Source: Cyrtodaria siliqua (taxonomy: Eukaryota > Mollusca > Bivalvia > Adapedonta > Hiatellidae). From it: a stretch of DNA of 64,000 nt. The position numbers and the translations under genes were made by a program. Shown piece after piece: positions 12,801 through 23,069 of this stretch (the stretch's first letter is position 1; the number at the start of each line of letters is the position of its first letter). Below the pieces are notes generated by a model. That model had not been told where the DNA came from and ran no database searches. It saw only the letters and a list, made by a program, of their open reading frames with translations. Where the stretch lies: the NCBI GenBank assembly GCA_037043455.1, contig JAWPHD010010283.1, positions 1 to 64,000 on the forward strand, read 5' to 3'.

Positions 12801-15800
12801 GATACTACCAGAAGACTGCAGTACTCTAGCTGTGGTAATCTACAGCAGTGAGATAATACCAGAACACTGCAGTACTCTAGCTATGGTGATCTACCACAGT
12901 GAGATAATACCAGAACACTTCAGTACTCTAGCTGTGGTAATCTACAGCAGTGATATAATACCAGAACACTGCAGTACTCTAGCTGTGATAATCTACAGCA
13001 GTGAGATAATACCAGAATACTGCAGTACTCTAGCTGTAATAATCTACAGCAGTGAGATACTACCAGAACACTGCAGTACTCTAGCTGTGGTAATCTACAG
13101 CAGTGAGATAATACCAGAACACTGCAGTACTCTAGCTATGGTGATCTACCACAGTGAGATAATACTAGAACACTTCAGTACTCTAGCTGTGGTAATCTAC
13201 AGTAGTGAGACAATACCAAATCACTTCAGTACTCTAGCTGTGGTCATCTACAGCAGTGAGATAATACCAGAACACTGCAGTACTTTAGCTGTGGTAATCT
13301 ACAGCAGTGAGATAATACCAGAACACAGCAGTACTCTAGCTGTGGTAATCTACAGCAGTGAGATAATACCAGAACACTGCAGTACTCTAGCTGTGGTAAT
13401 TTACAGCAGTGAGATAATACCAGAACACAGCAGTACTCTAGCTGTGGTAATTTACAGCAGTGAGATAATACCAGAACACTGCAGTACTTTAGCTGTGGTA
13501 ATCTACAGCAGTGAGATGATACCAGAACACTGCAGTACTCTAGTTGTGGTAAACTACAGCAGTGCGATAATACCAGAACACTGCAGTACTATTGCTGTGG
13601 TAATCTACAGCAGTGAGATAATACCAGAATATTGCAGTACTCTAGCTGTGGTAATCTATAGCAGTGAGATAATACCAGAACACGTCAGTACTCTAGCTGT
13701 GGTAATCTATCATAGTGAGATAATACCAGAACACTATAGTACTCTAGCTGTTGTAATCTTCAGCAGTGAGATAATACCAGAACACTGCAGAACTCTAGCT
13801 GTTGTAATCTACAACAGTGGGATAATACCTGAACACGGTAGTACTCTAGCTGTGGTAATATACAGCAGTGATATAATATGAGAACACTGCAGTACTCTAG
13901 CTATGGTGATTTACCACAGTGAGATAATACCAAAACACTTCAGAACTCTAGCTGTGGTCATCTACAGCAGTGAGATAATACCAGAATACTGCAGTACTTT
14001 AGCTGTGGTAATCTACAGCATTGAGATAATACCAGAACACTGCAGTACTTTAGCTGTGGTAATCTACAGCATTGAGATAATAACAAAACACTTCAGTAGC
14101 TAGCTGTGGTAATATAGAGCAGTTAAATAATACAAGAATACTGCAGTACTTTAGCTGTGGTAATCTACAGCATTGAGATAATACCAGAACACTGCAGTAC
14201 TTTAGCTATGGTTATCTACAGCAGTGAGATGATACCAGAACACTGCAAAACTCTAGCTGTGGTAATCTACATCAGTGAGATAATATCAAACTAATGCAGT
14301 TCTCTAGCTGTAATAATCTACAGCAGTGAGATAATACCAGAACACTGCAGTACTCTAGCTGTGGTAATCTACAGCAGTGAGATAATACCAGAACACTGCA
14401 GTACTCTAGCTATGGTGATCTACCACAGTGAGATAATACCAGAACACTTCAGTACTCTAGCTGTGGTAATCTACAGCAGTGAGGAATAAATACCAGAACA
14501 CTGCAGTACTCCAGCTGTGAGATAATACCAGAACAATGCAGTTCTCTAGCTGTGGTAATCTACAGCAGTGAAATAATACCAAACACTGCAGTACTCTAGC
14601 TATGGTGATCTACCACAGTGAGATAATACCAGAACACTTCAGTACTCTAGCTGTGGTAATCAACAGTATTGAGATAATACCAGATCACTTCAGTACTCTA
14701 GCTGTTGTCATCTACAGCAGTGAGATAATACCAGAACACTGCAGTACTCCAGCTGTGAGATAATACCAGAACAATGCAGTTCTCTAGCTGTGGTAATCTA
14801 CAGCAGTGAGATAATACCAAACACTGCAGTACTCTAGCTATGGTGATCTACCACAGTGAGATAATACCAGAACACTTCAGTACTCTAGCTGTGGTAATCT
14901 ACAGTAGTGAGATAATACCAGAACACTTCAGTACTCTAGTTGTGGTCATCTACAGCAGTGAGATAATACCAGAACACTGCAGTACTCTAGCTGTGGTAAT
15001 CTACAGCAGTGAGTAAATACCAGAACACTGCAGTAATCAAGCTGTGAGATAATACCAGAACAATGCAGTACTCTAGTTGTGGTCATCTACAGCAGTGAGA
15101 TAATACCAGAACACTTCAGTACTCTAGCTGTGGTAATCTACAGCAGTGAGATAATACCAGAACACTGCAATACTCTAGCTATGGTGATGTACCACAGTGA
15201 GATAATACCAGAACACTTCAGTACTCTAGCTGTGGTCATCTACAGCAGTGAAATAATACCAGAACACTGTAGTACTCTAGCTGTGGTAATCGACAGCATT
15301 GAGATAATACCAGAACACTGCAGTACTCTAGCTGTTTTAATCTACAGCAGTGAGATAATACCAGAACACTGCAGTACTCTAGCTGTGGTAATCTACAGCA
15401 GTGTGATAATACCTGAACACTGCAGTACTCTAGCTGTGGTAATCTACACCAGTGATATAATATGAGAACACTGCAGTTCTCTAGCTATGGTGATATACCA
15501 CAGTGAGATAATACCAAAATACTTCAGTACTCTAACTGTGGTCATCTACAGCAGTGAGATAATACCAGAACACTGCAGTTCTCCAGCTGTAGTAATCTAC
15601 AGCAGGGAAATAATATCAGAATCTAGCTGTGGTAATCGACAGCATTGAGATAATACCAGAACACCTCAGTACTCTAGCTGTGGTCATCTACAGCAGTGAG
15701 ATAATACCAGAACAATGCAGTTCTCTAGCTGTGGTAATCTACAGCAGTGAGATAATACCAGAACACTGCAGTACTCTAGCTATGGTGATCTACCACAGTG

Positions 15801-16635
15801 AGATAATACCAGAACACTTCAGTACTCTAGCTGTGGTAATCTACAGTAGTGAGATAATACTGGAACACTTTAATACTCTAGCTGTGGTAATCTACAGCAG
15901 TCAGATAATACCAGAACACTGCAGTACTCTAGCTGTGGTAATCTACAGCAGTGCGATAATACCTGAACACTGCAGTACTCTAGCTGTGGTAATCTACACC
16001 AGTGATATAATATGAGAACACTGCAGTTCTCTAGCTATGGTGATCTACAGCAAGGATATAATATCAGAATCTAGCTGTGGTAATCGACAGCATTGAGATA
16101 ATACCAGAACACTTCAGTACTCCGGCTGTGGTAATATACAGCAGTGAGTGAGATAATACCAGAACCTAGCTGTGGTAATCTACAGCAGTAAGATAATACC
16201 AGAACATTGCAGTACTCCAGCTGTGGTAATCTATCACAGTGAGTGAGATAATACTAGAATCTAGCTGTGTCTACAGCAAATCTACAGCAGTGAGATAACA
16301 CCAGAACACTGCAATACTCTGTGTGTTGTAATCTATCACAGTAACTGAGATAATACCAGAATCTAGCTGTGGTAATCTACAACAGTGAGATAATACCAGA
16401 ACACTGCAGTACTCTGTGTGTGGTAATCTATCACAGTAGCTGAGATAATACCAGAATATAGCTGTGGTAATCTACAGCAGTGAGATAATACCAGAACACT
16501 GCAATACTCTGCAATACTCTGTGTGTGGTAATCTATCACAGTGAGTGAGATAATTGTGTGATCTACAGCAGTAACATAATACCAGAACACTGCAGTACTC
16601 TAGCTGTGGTAATCTTCAGCAGTGAGATGTATCAG
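9826..16635 (+). repeat. 51-bp satellite, main array (about 130 copies)
   Basis: The monomer is 'gtaatctacagcagtgagat' + 'aataccagaacactgcagta' + 'ctctagctgtg' (51 bp). Because 51 is 17 codons and one frame lacks stops, long frames appear (417 residues at 12628-13881, 293 at 11708-12589) with the period VIYSSEIIPEHCSTLAV. Higher-order structure is clear: a five-monomer block at about 12691 recurs exactly 255 bp later at 12946; a block with 'ccagaatattgcag' at 11891 recurs at 13624. Variants with 'gctatggtgatctaccacag' recur through 12.2-15.8 kb. Single-base indels (e.g. near 12587) break the frame. From about 16100 units are diverged and mixed with 'gtgagtgagata' forms. Non-coding satellite is the best reading. 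Confidence 0.92.
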
Positions 16636-16747
16636 TGGTGGCTGGTAATAGATTTACTCCATAGGCATAAGTAGATATAAAGGCTGCTCCACATTTAAAA
16701 ACTTCCAATAAAACTAAACTGTTGATTTGATTGAAAATTAGACAGGT
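16636..16747. other. Short unique junction between two satellites
   Basis: About 110 bp containing 'ggtggctggtaatagattta' and 'ccaataaaactaaactg'. No feature supported beyond a junction. Confidence 0.5.
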
Positions 16748-16784
16748 ATGTCAGTGGCAAACATAATAGTGATTACATATGTTA

Positions 16785-17336
16785 GAGATTTGGAAGACAT
16801 GCAATATGATATTGAAGATTTGGAAGACATGCAATATGATATTGGAGATTTGCAAGACATGCAATATGATATTGGAGATTTGCAAGACATACAATATGAT
16901 ATTGGAGATATGGAAGACATGCAATATGATATTGGAGTCTGGAGATATGGAAGACATGCAATATGATATTGGAGATTTGCAAGACATGCAATATGATATT
17001 GGAGATTTGCAAGACATGCAATATGATATTGGAGATTTGCAAGACATGCAATATGATATTGGAGATATGGAAGACATGCAATATGATATTGGAGTCTGGA
17101 GATATGGAAGACATGCAATATGATATTGGAGATTTGCAAGACATGCAATATGATATTGGAGATTTGCAAGACATGCAATATGATATTGGAGATTTGCAAG
17201 ACATGCAATATGATATTGGATATATGGAAGACATGCAATATGATATTGGAGTCTGGAGATATGGAAGACATGCAATATGATATTGGAGATTTGCAAGACA
17301 TGCAATATGATATTGGAGATTTGCAAGACATGGAGG
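16785..17336 (+). repeat. 30-bp satellite in a 157-bp higher-order unit
   Basis: The monomer is 'gatttgcaagacatgcaata' + 'tgatattgga' (30 bp), with 'gatatggaagacatg' variants. Every fifth monomer carries a 7-bp insert 'gtctgga': these begin at 16937, 17094 and 17251, exactly 157 bp apart. As 157 is not a multiple of three, each higher-order unit shifts frame by one, so frames overlap in all phases on both strands (e.g. minus 16738-17331, 197 residues). The plus frame reads as repeats of DLQDMQYDIG. A possible polyadenylation signal aataaa follows at about 17388. Confidence 0.9.
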
Positions 17337-17341
17337 AGTGA

Positions 17342-18089
17342 TGTTTGTAACTACATTATGTGTTGCACTAAAGAGTATTTTTGTTAATAAATAAAACTGT
17401 GCTAATAAAGCCAGCTGATTGGCTAAAGTATGGTAGTCATGAATTTTAAATTGCAGTATAACTTAATTGGAACAAATAATCTTCCCAGATGATCAGACTA
17501 CACCAATTACCACTCAGCGGGCAGGGAAAAAGTTCCAGGGTAAATTTCGAGCTATTACACAGATTCTCTTAATTATGATTGGTTGACAAGGTAAACAAAC
17601 CAAAAAATCTTGCTAAAACTTTCTGCAAAATCAAAAAAAGAAGTGTAATTTACATTTTCCTTATGTTTCTACATGCAAGTAGTTGGGTCAGCACCATCCG
17701 AACCAAACAGCTTTTTCAAAACATACTCAATTCATGGTTTTTGTATGTTTTTTTGATAAAACTAATATAGGTCTTTCAGAACAAGTAAGCAAAACTATAG
17801 CTTCTTCTATTAGGGAACTCAGTACAGACCTTAGAGCTATAATGTACGTCTATGGAAAATGAATTGGTGTAGTATGAACAGATGTCATCCAAAATCTTCT
17901 TCTCTACCACATTATCGCTATTGTTTTTGTAATTAAACACTGCAGGATATCTGCTAGCTTTATTTATCCATTCCACCAGATCAATTACCATAATAAGTTG
18001 GCCTAGTGAGTATAATCACACAATTATATTATTAGGTGTCATATTTCTTAAATATAATATTTACAATCATTCCAAGTATTTATCACATA
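17342..18089. other. Unassigned sequence
   Basis: No repeat structure seen. A minus frame at 17776-17991 (71 residues, containing DLVEWINKASRYPAVFNYKN) has protein-like composition but no family I recognise, so I leave it uncalled. Confidence 0.4.
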
Positions 18090-18191
18090 ATATGGCTTCT
18101 GGGAGTGTAATAATGCCATGACTTATTTCTTGTAATACAATAGTGTATTACAGATCAAAATGAAGACCGAATCACTGTGTTTGTGTATATA

Positions 18192-19255
18192 CAGTACAGC
18201 TCACGCGAAACACACACTTTACTCGATTCGCCGAGTTTGGTCGTATCGAGTTTCGCGCGTATATACGCGGAGTCGGTGTTTGTACTCGGCGAATTCATGC
18301 GGCGAAAGTATGCCATTGTCGAGTCACACACTCCGAGTCACTCCGCGTAGAATCCAATTAACCATGAGTGCACACCTGTTGTGATTTATTATTGGGAAAA
18401 AAACTGAATTTTCCGACAACTTTTCAACTTGTCTGATATCGCGCTTGAAAAAGCAATCCATCGCCAGAAAAAAAGTACATAAAAAGTCAACAGTTTTCCT
18501 ACTGACATAAATGCCAAGTGCATCTTTTATTTGCAGAGTTGACAGGACTGATAAATACAATGAATAAATATCGTAACAAATACGTATTTCAAACTTTTAA
18601 TGCATTTAATCACAAGTTTTGTTCGATTTTGTTGTCCGAAAGTCAACAGTTTTCCTACCGACACCAATACTAAATACCCATAATCCTTGGCCATGTTTGT
18701 AACAAGACAGCACTAATAACGGGTTGATGACCCGGAATTCTTTACCATTTTTCTGATTATTTCTGACTAAAGAACCCATCGATGTAATGTCAGAATAGTA
18801 AAATTTGTTACAAAGGAAGACTAATTAAAAACAAAATTATAATTTCCAGTATAATAATTACTAATTGAATGTTATGTTCTGTCGCCGCGAAGCCGGTAAT
18901 AGTAACGCATAAAACTGTCGTGACCCAGTATACATAATCCGGGCATTCTAATTTTCCCACATCCGCTTTTCCAAAACAAAACAAAAGTCGTCTGCTTCCA
19001 TTTTTTCTAAAGTTATTGAATAATTATGCATTAAAATGACTGCAATTAGAAAAAGTTGCACCTTTTAACTGTGCAGTTTCGAACTCCGAGTTTGTCTACG
19101 CGGAGTATCATGGCGTACTTTCGTGGCGTTAGTACGCCGAGAAGCTTTTCCGACTCCGCGTAGTTTTATCATCGAAACTCCGCGTAATTAAGCGATTTGT
19201 AAATTCCTCACTCGGCGTGAAAGAGTAAATTGTGGGCTTCGCGTGAGCTGTACTG
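18192..19255. mobile_element. TA-flanked terminal-inverted-repeat element, 1064 bp
   Basis: Perfect inverted ends CAGTACAGCTCACGCGAA lie at both sides, flanked by TA (18190-18191 and 19256-19257). Imperfect arms with motifs such as 'cgccgagt' and 'acgcggagt' extend about 150 bp or more inward. Copy B has the empty site at about 32098-32105, differing by one inserted G. A TA duplication and ends starting CAGT fit Tc1/mariner-type mobilisation. There is no transposase-sized frame, so it is probably non-autonomous. A direct repeat 'gtcaacagttttccta' occurs inside at 18486 and 18643. Confidence 0.85.
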
Positions 19256-19464
19256 TAGAACATGTAATCCCATTTGTTTGCATTCAGACACCTTAAATAT
19301 TTATCATTATTTGAAATATTACTTTATAAAATGCATGTTAGTAATATTAAATTTAGTTTAAGGTGTCGCATTATTTCAAGGGCAAACATGGTATATATCC
19401 TATCATTTTATCCAACTTGTTTAATAAAATCAATAATACACAGTCACTCGTGTAAGATCCTTTA

Positions 19465-19812
19465 TAGTCGGTATGCCAAATGCCAATTTTGGGTCGAACC
19501 CAAATTTGGAGTATGCACAAAATGTTTTTGCATAAAATGGTTCTACAACATATCCTTTCATAGAAACTGAATGATGCAACTCTGTCATCATTGAGCATTT
19601 TGATATATTCAAGATGGAGTCCAAGATGGCCGCCAAAATGAAAAATCCACATGTATCACAAATAACATGAGGTTTGAACAAGAATTTGAAAAAGAAAATT
19701 GTGTTTGTGGTTAGGGATAACATTTTAATAATTAAAATATTGATTTGAAATTAAAAAACACATTTGAAAAATCCAAAATGGCCGCCAAAATGGCCGCCAA
19801 AACCGAAAAATC
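19465..19812. repeat. Left long terminal inverted repeat
   Basis: Reads from 'tagtcggtatgcc' through 'aaatttggagtatgcacaaa', 'tggttctacaacat', 'gaatgatgcaactctg' and 'aaaatggccgccaaaaccga'. All of these appear in reverse complement at 22735-23069. A short extra segment near 19478-19498 is not matched on the right. Confidence 0.85.
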
Positions 19813-20107
19813 CTGTTTTAAAGCAGTATAATCACTAAATGAGCTAATATATGAACACTATTTGGATATTTTTGATAAATGAAACTGTATGTAAATTAAA
19901 GATGGTTCATTGACTATTATTTAATAAAAATAATGGTACATGGGTTGGTTCTTACCAATATAATGAAGGCATAGATTGAAACTGAAAACACAATAATAGA
20001 ATGTGTAGTGTTCTGCAATTTGTTTGATTCATTTACAGATTCTAATATATAATTGAGTCAGTCCATGCTAACATTTCAGCTTGGCATTGGTCAATAATGT
20101 GAATCCA

Positions 20108-20129
20108 GATCAGACTGTACAGTCTGATC
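20108..20129. repeat. Perfect 22-bp palindrome
   Basis: The arms 'gatcagactgt' and 'acagtctgatc' are exact reverse complements with no loop. It sits in the spacer between the left TIR and the 3' end of the element's gene. Function unknown. Confidence 0.7.
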
Positions 20130-20396
20130 ATGATCTACATGTTTCCTCAATCAGATATCCAGATCTGCTTATATCAAAGCTTTATAGATGCTAACGGCGA
20201 ACACATTATATTCAAATCTGACTGGGTGGATGTAAATGCCGATCTAGATCATCACTGCTTGCAAATACTAAGTTTTACCTTTTCGCTCTTTCAATTAATC
20301 TAATTATTGTTCTCTTTATATTATCAATATTCCACATTCTGCATAATTATCCACTTTTTAATTGAAAACCTAATTGATATTCGGCAACACTCATGT

Positions 20397-21665
20397 TCAA
20401 TTGTCGTCTTCACTATCCGATTCACTCGAATCATCATCTGCAGCATTTAATAGTTCATTTACATCCTTTGTTAATCTATTTTGACAATAAGAGGTTTGAC
20501 TGCAATTACAGAATAGTGTACAGGCAAGTTTTGCTCCATAGCAACCACAACGAGATGTTGCACATGGCTGCTCTGAAGCACAACCACAGCAGATAAGCTT
20601 CAGGACACATGCTGGTGCTGGGGCCTTGTTTTCTGGGATTGTAGTAGGTATGAGTATCTTAGAATTAATATCTTTGCTCCATCCAAAGTTGATAGGATCC
20701 ATATTTGGAGGATCTGGTTCCAGCGCACTCCTACATATGCAGGCCTGTATATGTGCCCGTTTGACATTTTCTTTGAAAGATTCTGATGTAGGTGATAACG
20801 ACTGTAGTTTTGGCATCTTTCTGACTGTTTTCTTGCCCATTTTTGATGACCAAACATCATATCTTACACTGGACATACTTGCACCTGTCTTCCTACCATA
20901 ACACGCAGCTATAAAACCGGTAGCTTTTTCATTAACTGTATTCATGTCTGCATCTATATCGCCAAGTTTGTCTAGGTCGCATCCTCGTTTAAGCTGTTTG
21001 ACAACGGTTGCCTTTCCAAGGCCACTAATTTTGGCAACGGTATCGCAGCCAGACAGCGCATGAGCTGCTAAGAGCTGCGGTATAATATCTGCATGTGTTC
21101 TACATGTTGCTGCAATATCTACCACGGTTCGATTAGCGCTAGTTCCTTCCATTAGTAGTGTACATGACAAATTCTTAAGGGCATAGTAGTGAGCCAACAG
21201 CACAAAAACGTCAGTGTCGTCACAGATCACCGTCACAGATTCTGCTCCTTGTGATGCAGCATATACTACCTGCTGTGGAATTATAACATCAGCTTCTTCA
21301 TGACTCGTCCTTAAGTCTACTCGATCAATGACAATCCCCATGTGAATCTCCTGGGGGACCTCTGAGGAACCTGTGATCATAAGCTTATTATTGAAGGTTG
21401 TAGGTAAGTTCATGGCTTTGGCTGTGTGATGCTCACATATCATGTCTATGAGCTGGACCTTGTTGTCTGTGTTTGTCAGGACCTTATGTTGGGCAGGTAA
21501 TGGTGTTGTGGCATTCAATTTGTAATCGATACCAGTCTTCTGACTCCCCCGACTTTTTCTTGTGCTACTCTTGATGCTAAACTGATAGTATTTGTCAAAG
21601 ACCAGATATACGTCAAAAACTTTCAATCTCTTATCCACATACCGGTATTGCCAGAAATTATCCAT
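20397..21665 (-). CDS. FEN1/XPG-like nuclease-fold protein with C-terminal CXC domain
   Basis: A 422-codon frame ending in a stop near the left TIR. Residues 19-32 (VYLVFDKYYQFSIK) match a block I recall from a large, mostly unnamed invertebrate protein family. Residues 121-135 (SHEEADVIIPQQVVY) and 147-156 (VICDDTDVFV) place acidic residues as in the XPG-I/PIN-like active site. Residues 204-221 (ALSGCDTVAKISGLGKAT) resemble the helix-two-turn-helix DNA-binding segment of FEN1 relatives. Residues 322-330 (MDPINFGWS) and a cysteine array at 359-395 (CC.C, C.C.C, C.C) resemble tesmin/TSO1-like CXC domains. An acidic tail (410-422) ends it. The first catalytic aspartate region is not in this frame, so the start at 21665 is probably not the true N terminus: the frame is open upstream to about 21690 with no earlier methionine. 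A DNA-nuclease role is inferred from fold motifs. It lies inside a TIR element, so it may be the element's own mobility protein or cargo. Confidence 0.75.
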   Translation of the reverse strand: MDNFWQYRYVDKRLKVFDVYLVFDKYYQFSIKSSTRKSRGSQKTGIDYKLNATTPLPAQHKVLTNTDNKVQLIDMICEHHTAKAMNLPTTFNNKLMITGSSEVPQEIHMGIVIDRVDLRTSHEEADVIIPQQVVYAASQGAESVTVICDDTDVFVLLAHYYALKNLSCTLLMEGTSANRTVVDIAATCRTHADIIPQLLAAHALSGCDTVAKISGLGKATVVKQLKRGCDLDKLGDIDADMNTVNEKATGFIAACYGRKTGASMSSVRYDVWSSKMGKKTVRKMPKLQSLSPTSESFKENVKRAHIQACICRSALEPDPPNMDPINFGWSKDINSKILIPTTIPENKAPAPACVLKLICCGCASEQPCATSRCGCYGAKLACTLFCNCSQTSYCQNRLTKDVNELLNAADDDSSESDSEDDN

Positions 21666-21675
21666 GAAAGTTACC

Positions 21676-21894
21676 TCATGACTGAATATATCCTACACAG
21701 TCTCTATGACACTGGATCATTAAGGTTTCATCTGTGTGGAGTCTTTTCTCTAGATCGACATGAATATTATCCTGCCTGCGCTTGCTGGAGTAGATAATTG
21801 TTGTAATGCGATCAGCTCCCGCACTGGTAAGTTCTTTCTCAGACTCCCCACACCAATATACTTGGCCGAAAAAGCACTCCATCAGTTTCATCAA
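21676..21894 (-). pseudogene. N-terminal fragment of the same FEN1-like/CXC gene
   Basis: A 72-codon frame directly upstream on the same strand, reading CFFGQVYWCGESEKELTSAG, then ITTIIYSSKRRQDN, LEKRLHTDE and IQCHRDCVGYIQ. Spaced Cys and His (CFF..CG, then CHRDC) look like the N-terminal metal-binding block that I recall ahead of this family. It ends in TGA about 10 bases before the main start, in a different phase. No good splice donor lies before the stop. The locus therefore looks frameshifted and probably internally deleted. An unrecognised intron is the alternative. Confidence 0.5.
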
Positions 21895-22734
21895 TCTGCA
21901 AGAGATACAAATGGATATTCAGTGATTTATTCAATCAATATTTAATGATCTAGACAGATTTACATTTTTGTTCGGACACTAGTATAGTCCGAGCACTACT
22001 ACACTTTTAAGAAAAATCCATCATGTACAGACTAATTTCTAGATTTTTTATATACATAAGGTTATTCACAAAACAATGGATAACCCAGGGACTACACCTA
22101 TATCTTTTAGTAACTTTTATAATACCAACGAAATACAAACTACAAAGTTCAATATTTCTGTTTAAATTTTCCCACTCTTTAAACTTGAACTCTATACAGT
22201 AATCAACCAACCCTGTCATTTATATAAATCAATGTATTTAAATGAATAGACAGTATTATAAGTGTTACTTACCTTCAATACATACTGGGAATTATGATCT
22301 TTTGGATGAATAATTCTTCTAAAGGCAAAATACATTCATTGGAAATCAACATTCCGGGTAAATCAATGGCGCGTGTACAACAAAGAGAAACAACTGAAAT
22401 AACTGAATGATGAAATAACTACAAAGGGAGGCAACTAAAGCGTTATCATACTGATGGTTTGAGCAAATAATGAACATAATTCTGTGTGACATATTGTTTG
22501 ATAAGTATATTATATCAAATTACCAAATTTATACAAATATTTGCGGGGAAAATTGTCATGTTTGTACGAAATGATCTTTGCTTATACTGCTATTTAGTTA
22601 GATTTATTTAGTTGTTTAGGTAATTTTCTTTTCTAAATAGTCATCTTTATGCTAAGCATACTCTATCTGAGATTTCCAATTACTATTGGTAAACAATTCG
22701 TGCAGAAAAACAGCAGAAACTAGAATATATAGAT

Positions 22735-23069
22735 ATTTTTCGGTTTTGGCGGCCATTTTGTCAGCCATTTTGGATTTTTCAAATGTATTTTTTATTTCAA
22801 AATATTATTTTAATTAGTATAATGTTATCCATAACCACATATGCAAAAGTGGTCATCATAATTCTGTTCAAATCTCACGTTTTTTGTGATATAATTTTTA
22901 TTTTTATTTTGGCGGCCATCTTGGCGGCCATCTTGAATATTTCAAAATGCTCAATGATGTCAGAGTTGCATCATTCAGTTTCTATGAAGGGACATGTTGT
23001 AGAACCATTTGATGCAAAAACATTTTGTGCATACTCCAAATTTGGGTTTTTCGATCGGCATACCGACTA
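22735..23069. repeat. Right long terminal inverted repeat
   Basis: Reverse complement of 19465-19812 with scattered substitutions, including the shared 'ttggcggccatcttg' blocks and the end 'ggcataccgacta'. A 102-residue plus frame at 22783-23091 merely reads through this arm. Confidence 0.85.

Larger units (their letters stand above)
19465..23069. mobile_element. 3605-bp long-TIR element carrying a FEN1-like/CXC protein gene
   Basis: The ends are 'tagtcggtatgcc' and 'ggcataccgacta', flanked by TTA at 19462-19464 and 23070-23072. Copy B has a single CTA at 32544-32546 in the same flanking context, so the pre-insertion site is visible. Terminal inverted repeats are about 345 bp (19465-19812 and about 22735-23069), imperfect, and contain several AAGATGGCCGCC-type motifs. 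Between them are a 422-residue frame on the minus strand, an upstream minus fragment, and AT-rich spacers (19813-20390, 21946-22735) with no other gene. No transposase I know was recognised. It is either an autonomous element with an unusual nuclease or a non-autonomous element that captured one. Confidence 0.85.

Noticed and set aside
11708..13881. 293- and 417-residue repeat proteins
   Set aside because: 51-bp satellite translation. Phase is broken by 1-nt indels and the same units occur out of phase elsewhere in the array.
17776..17991. 71-residue minus frame with protein-like composition
   Set aside because: No family recognised and no supporting exon structure; could be a decayed exon but not supportable from sequence alone.
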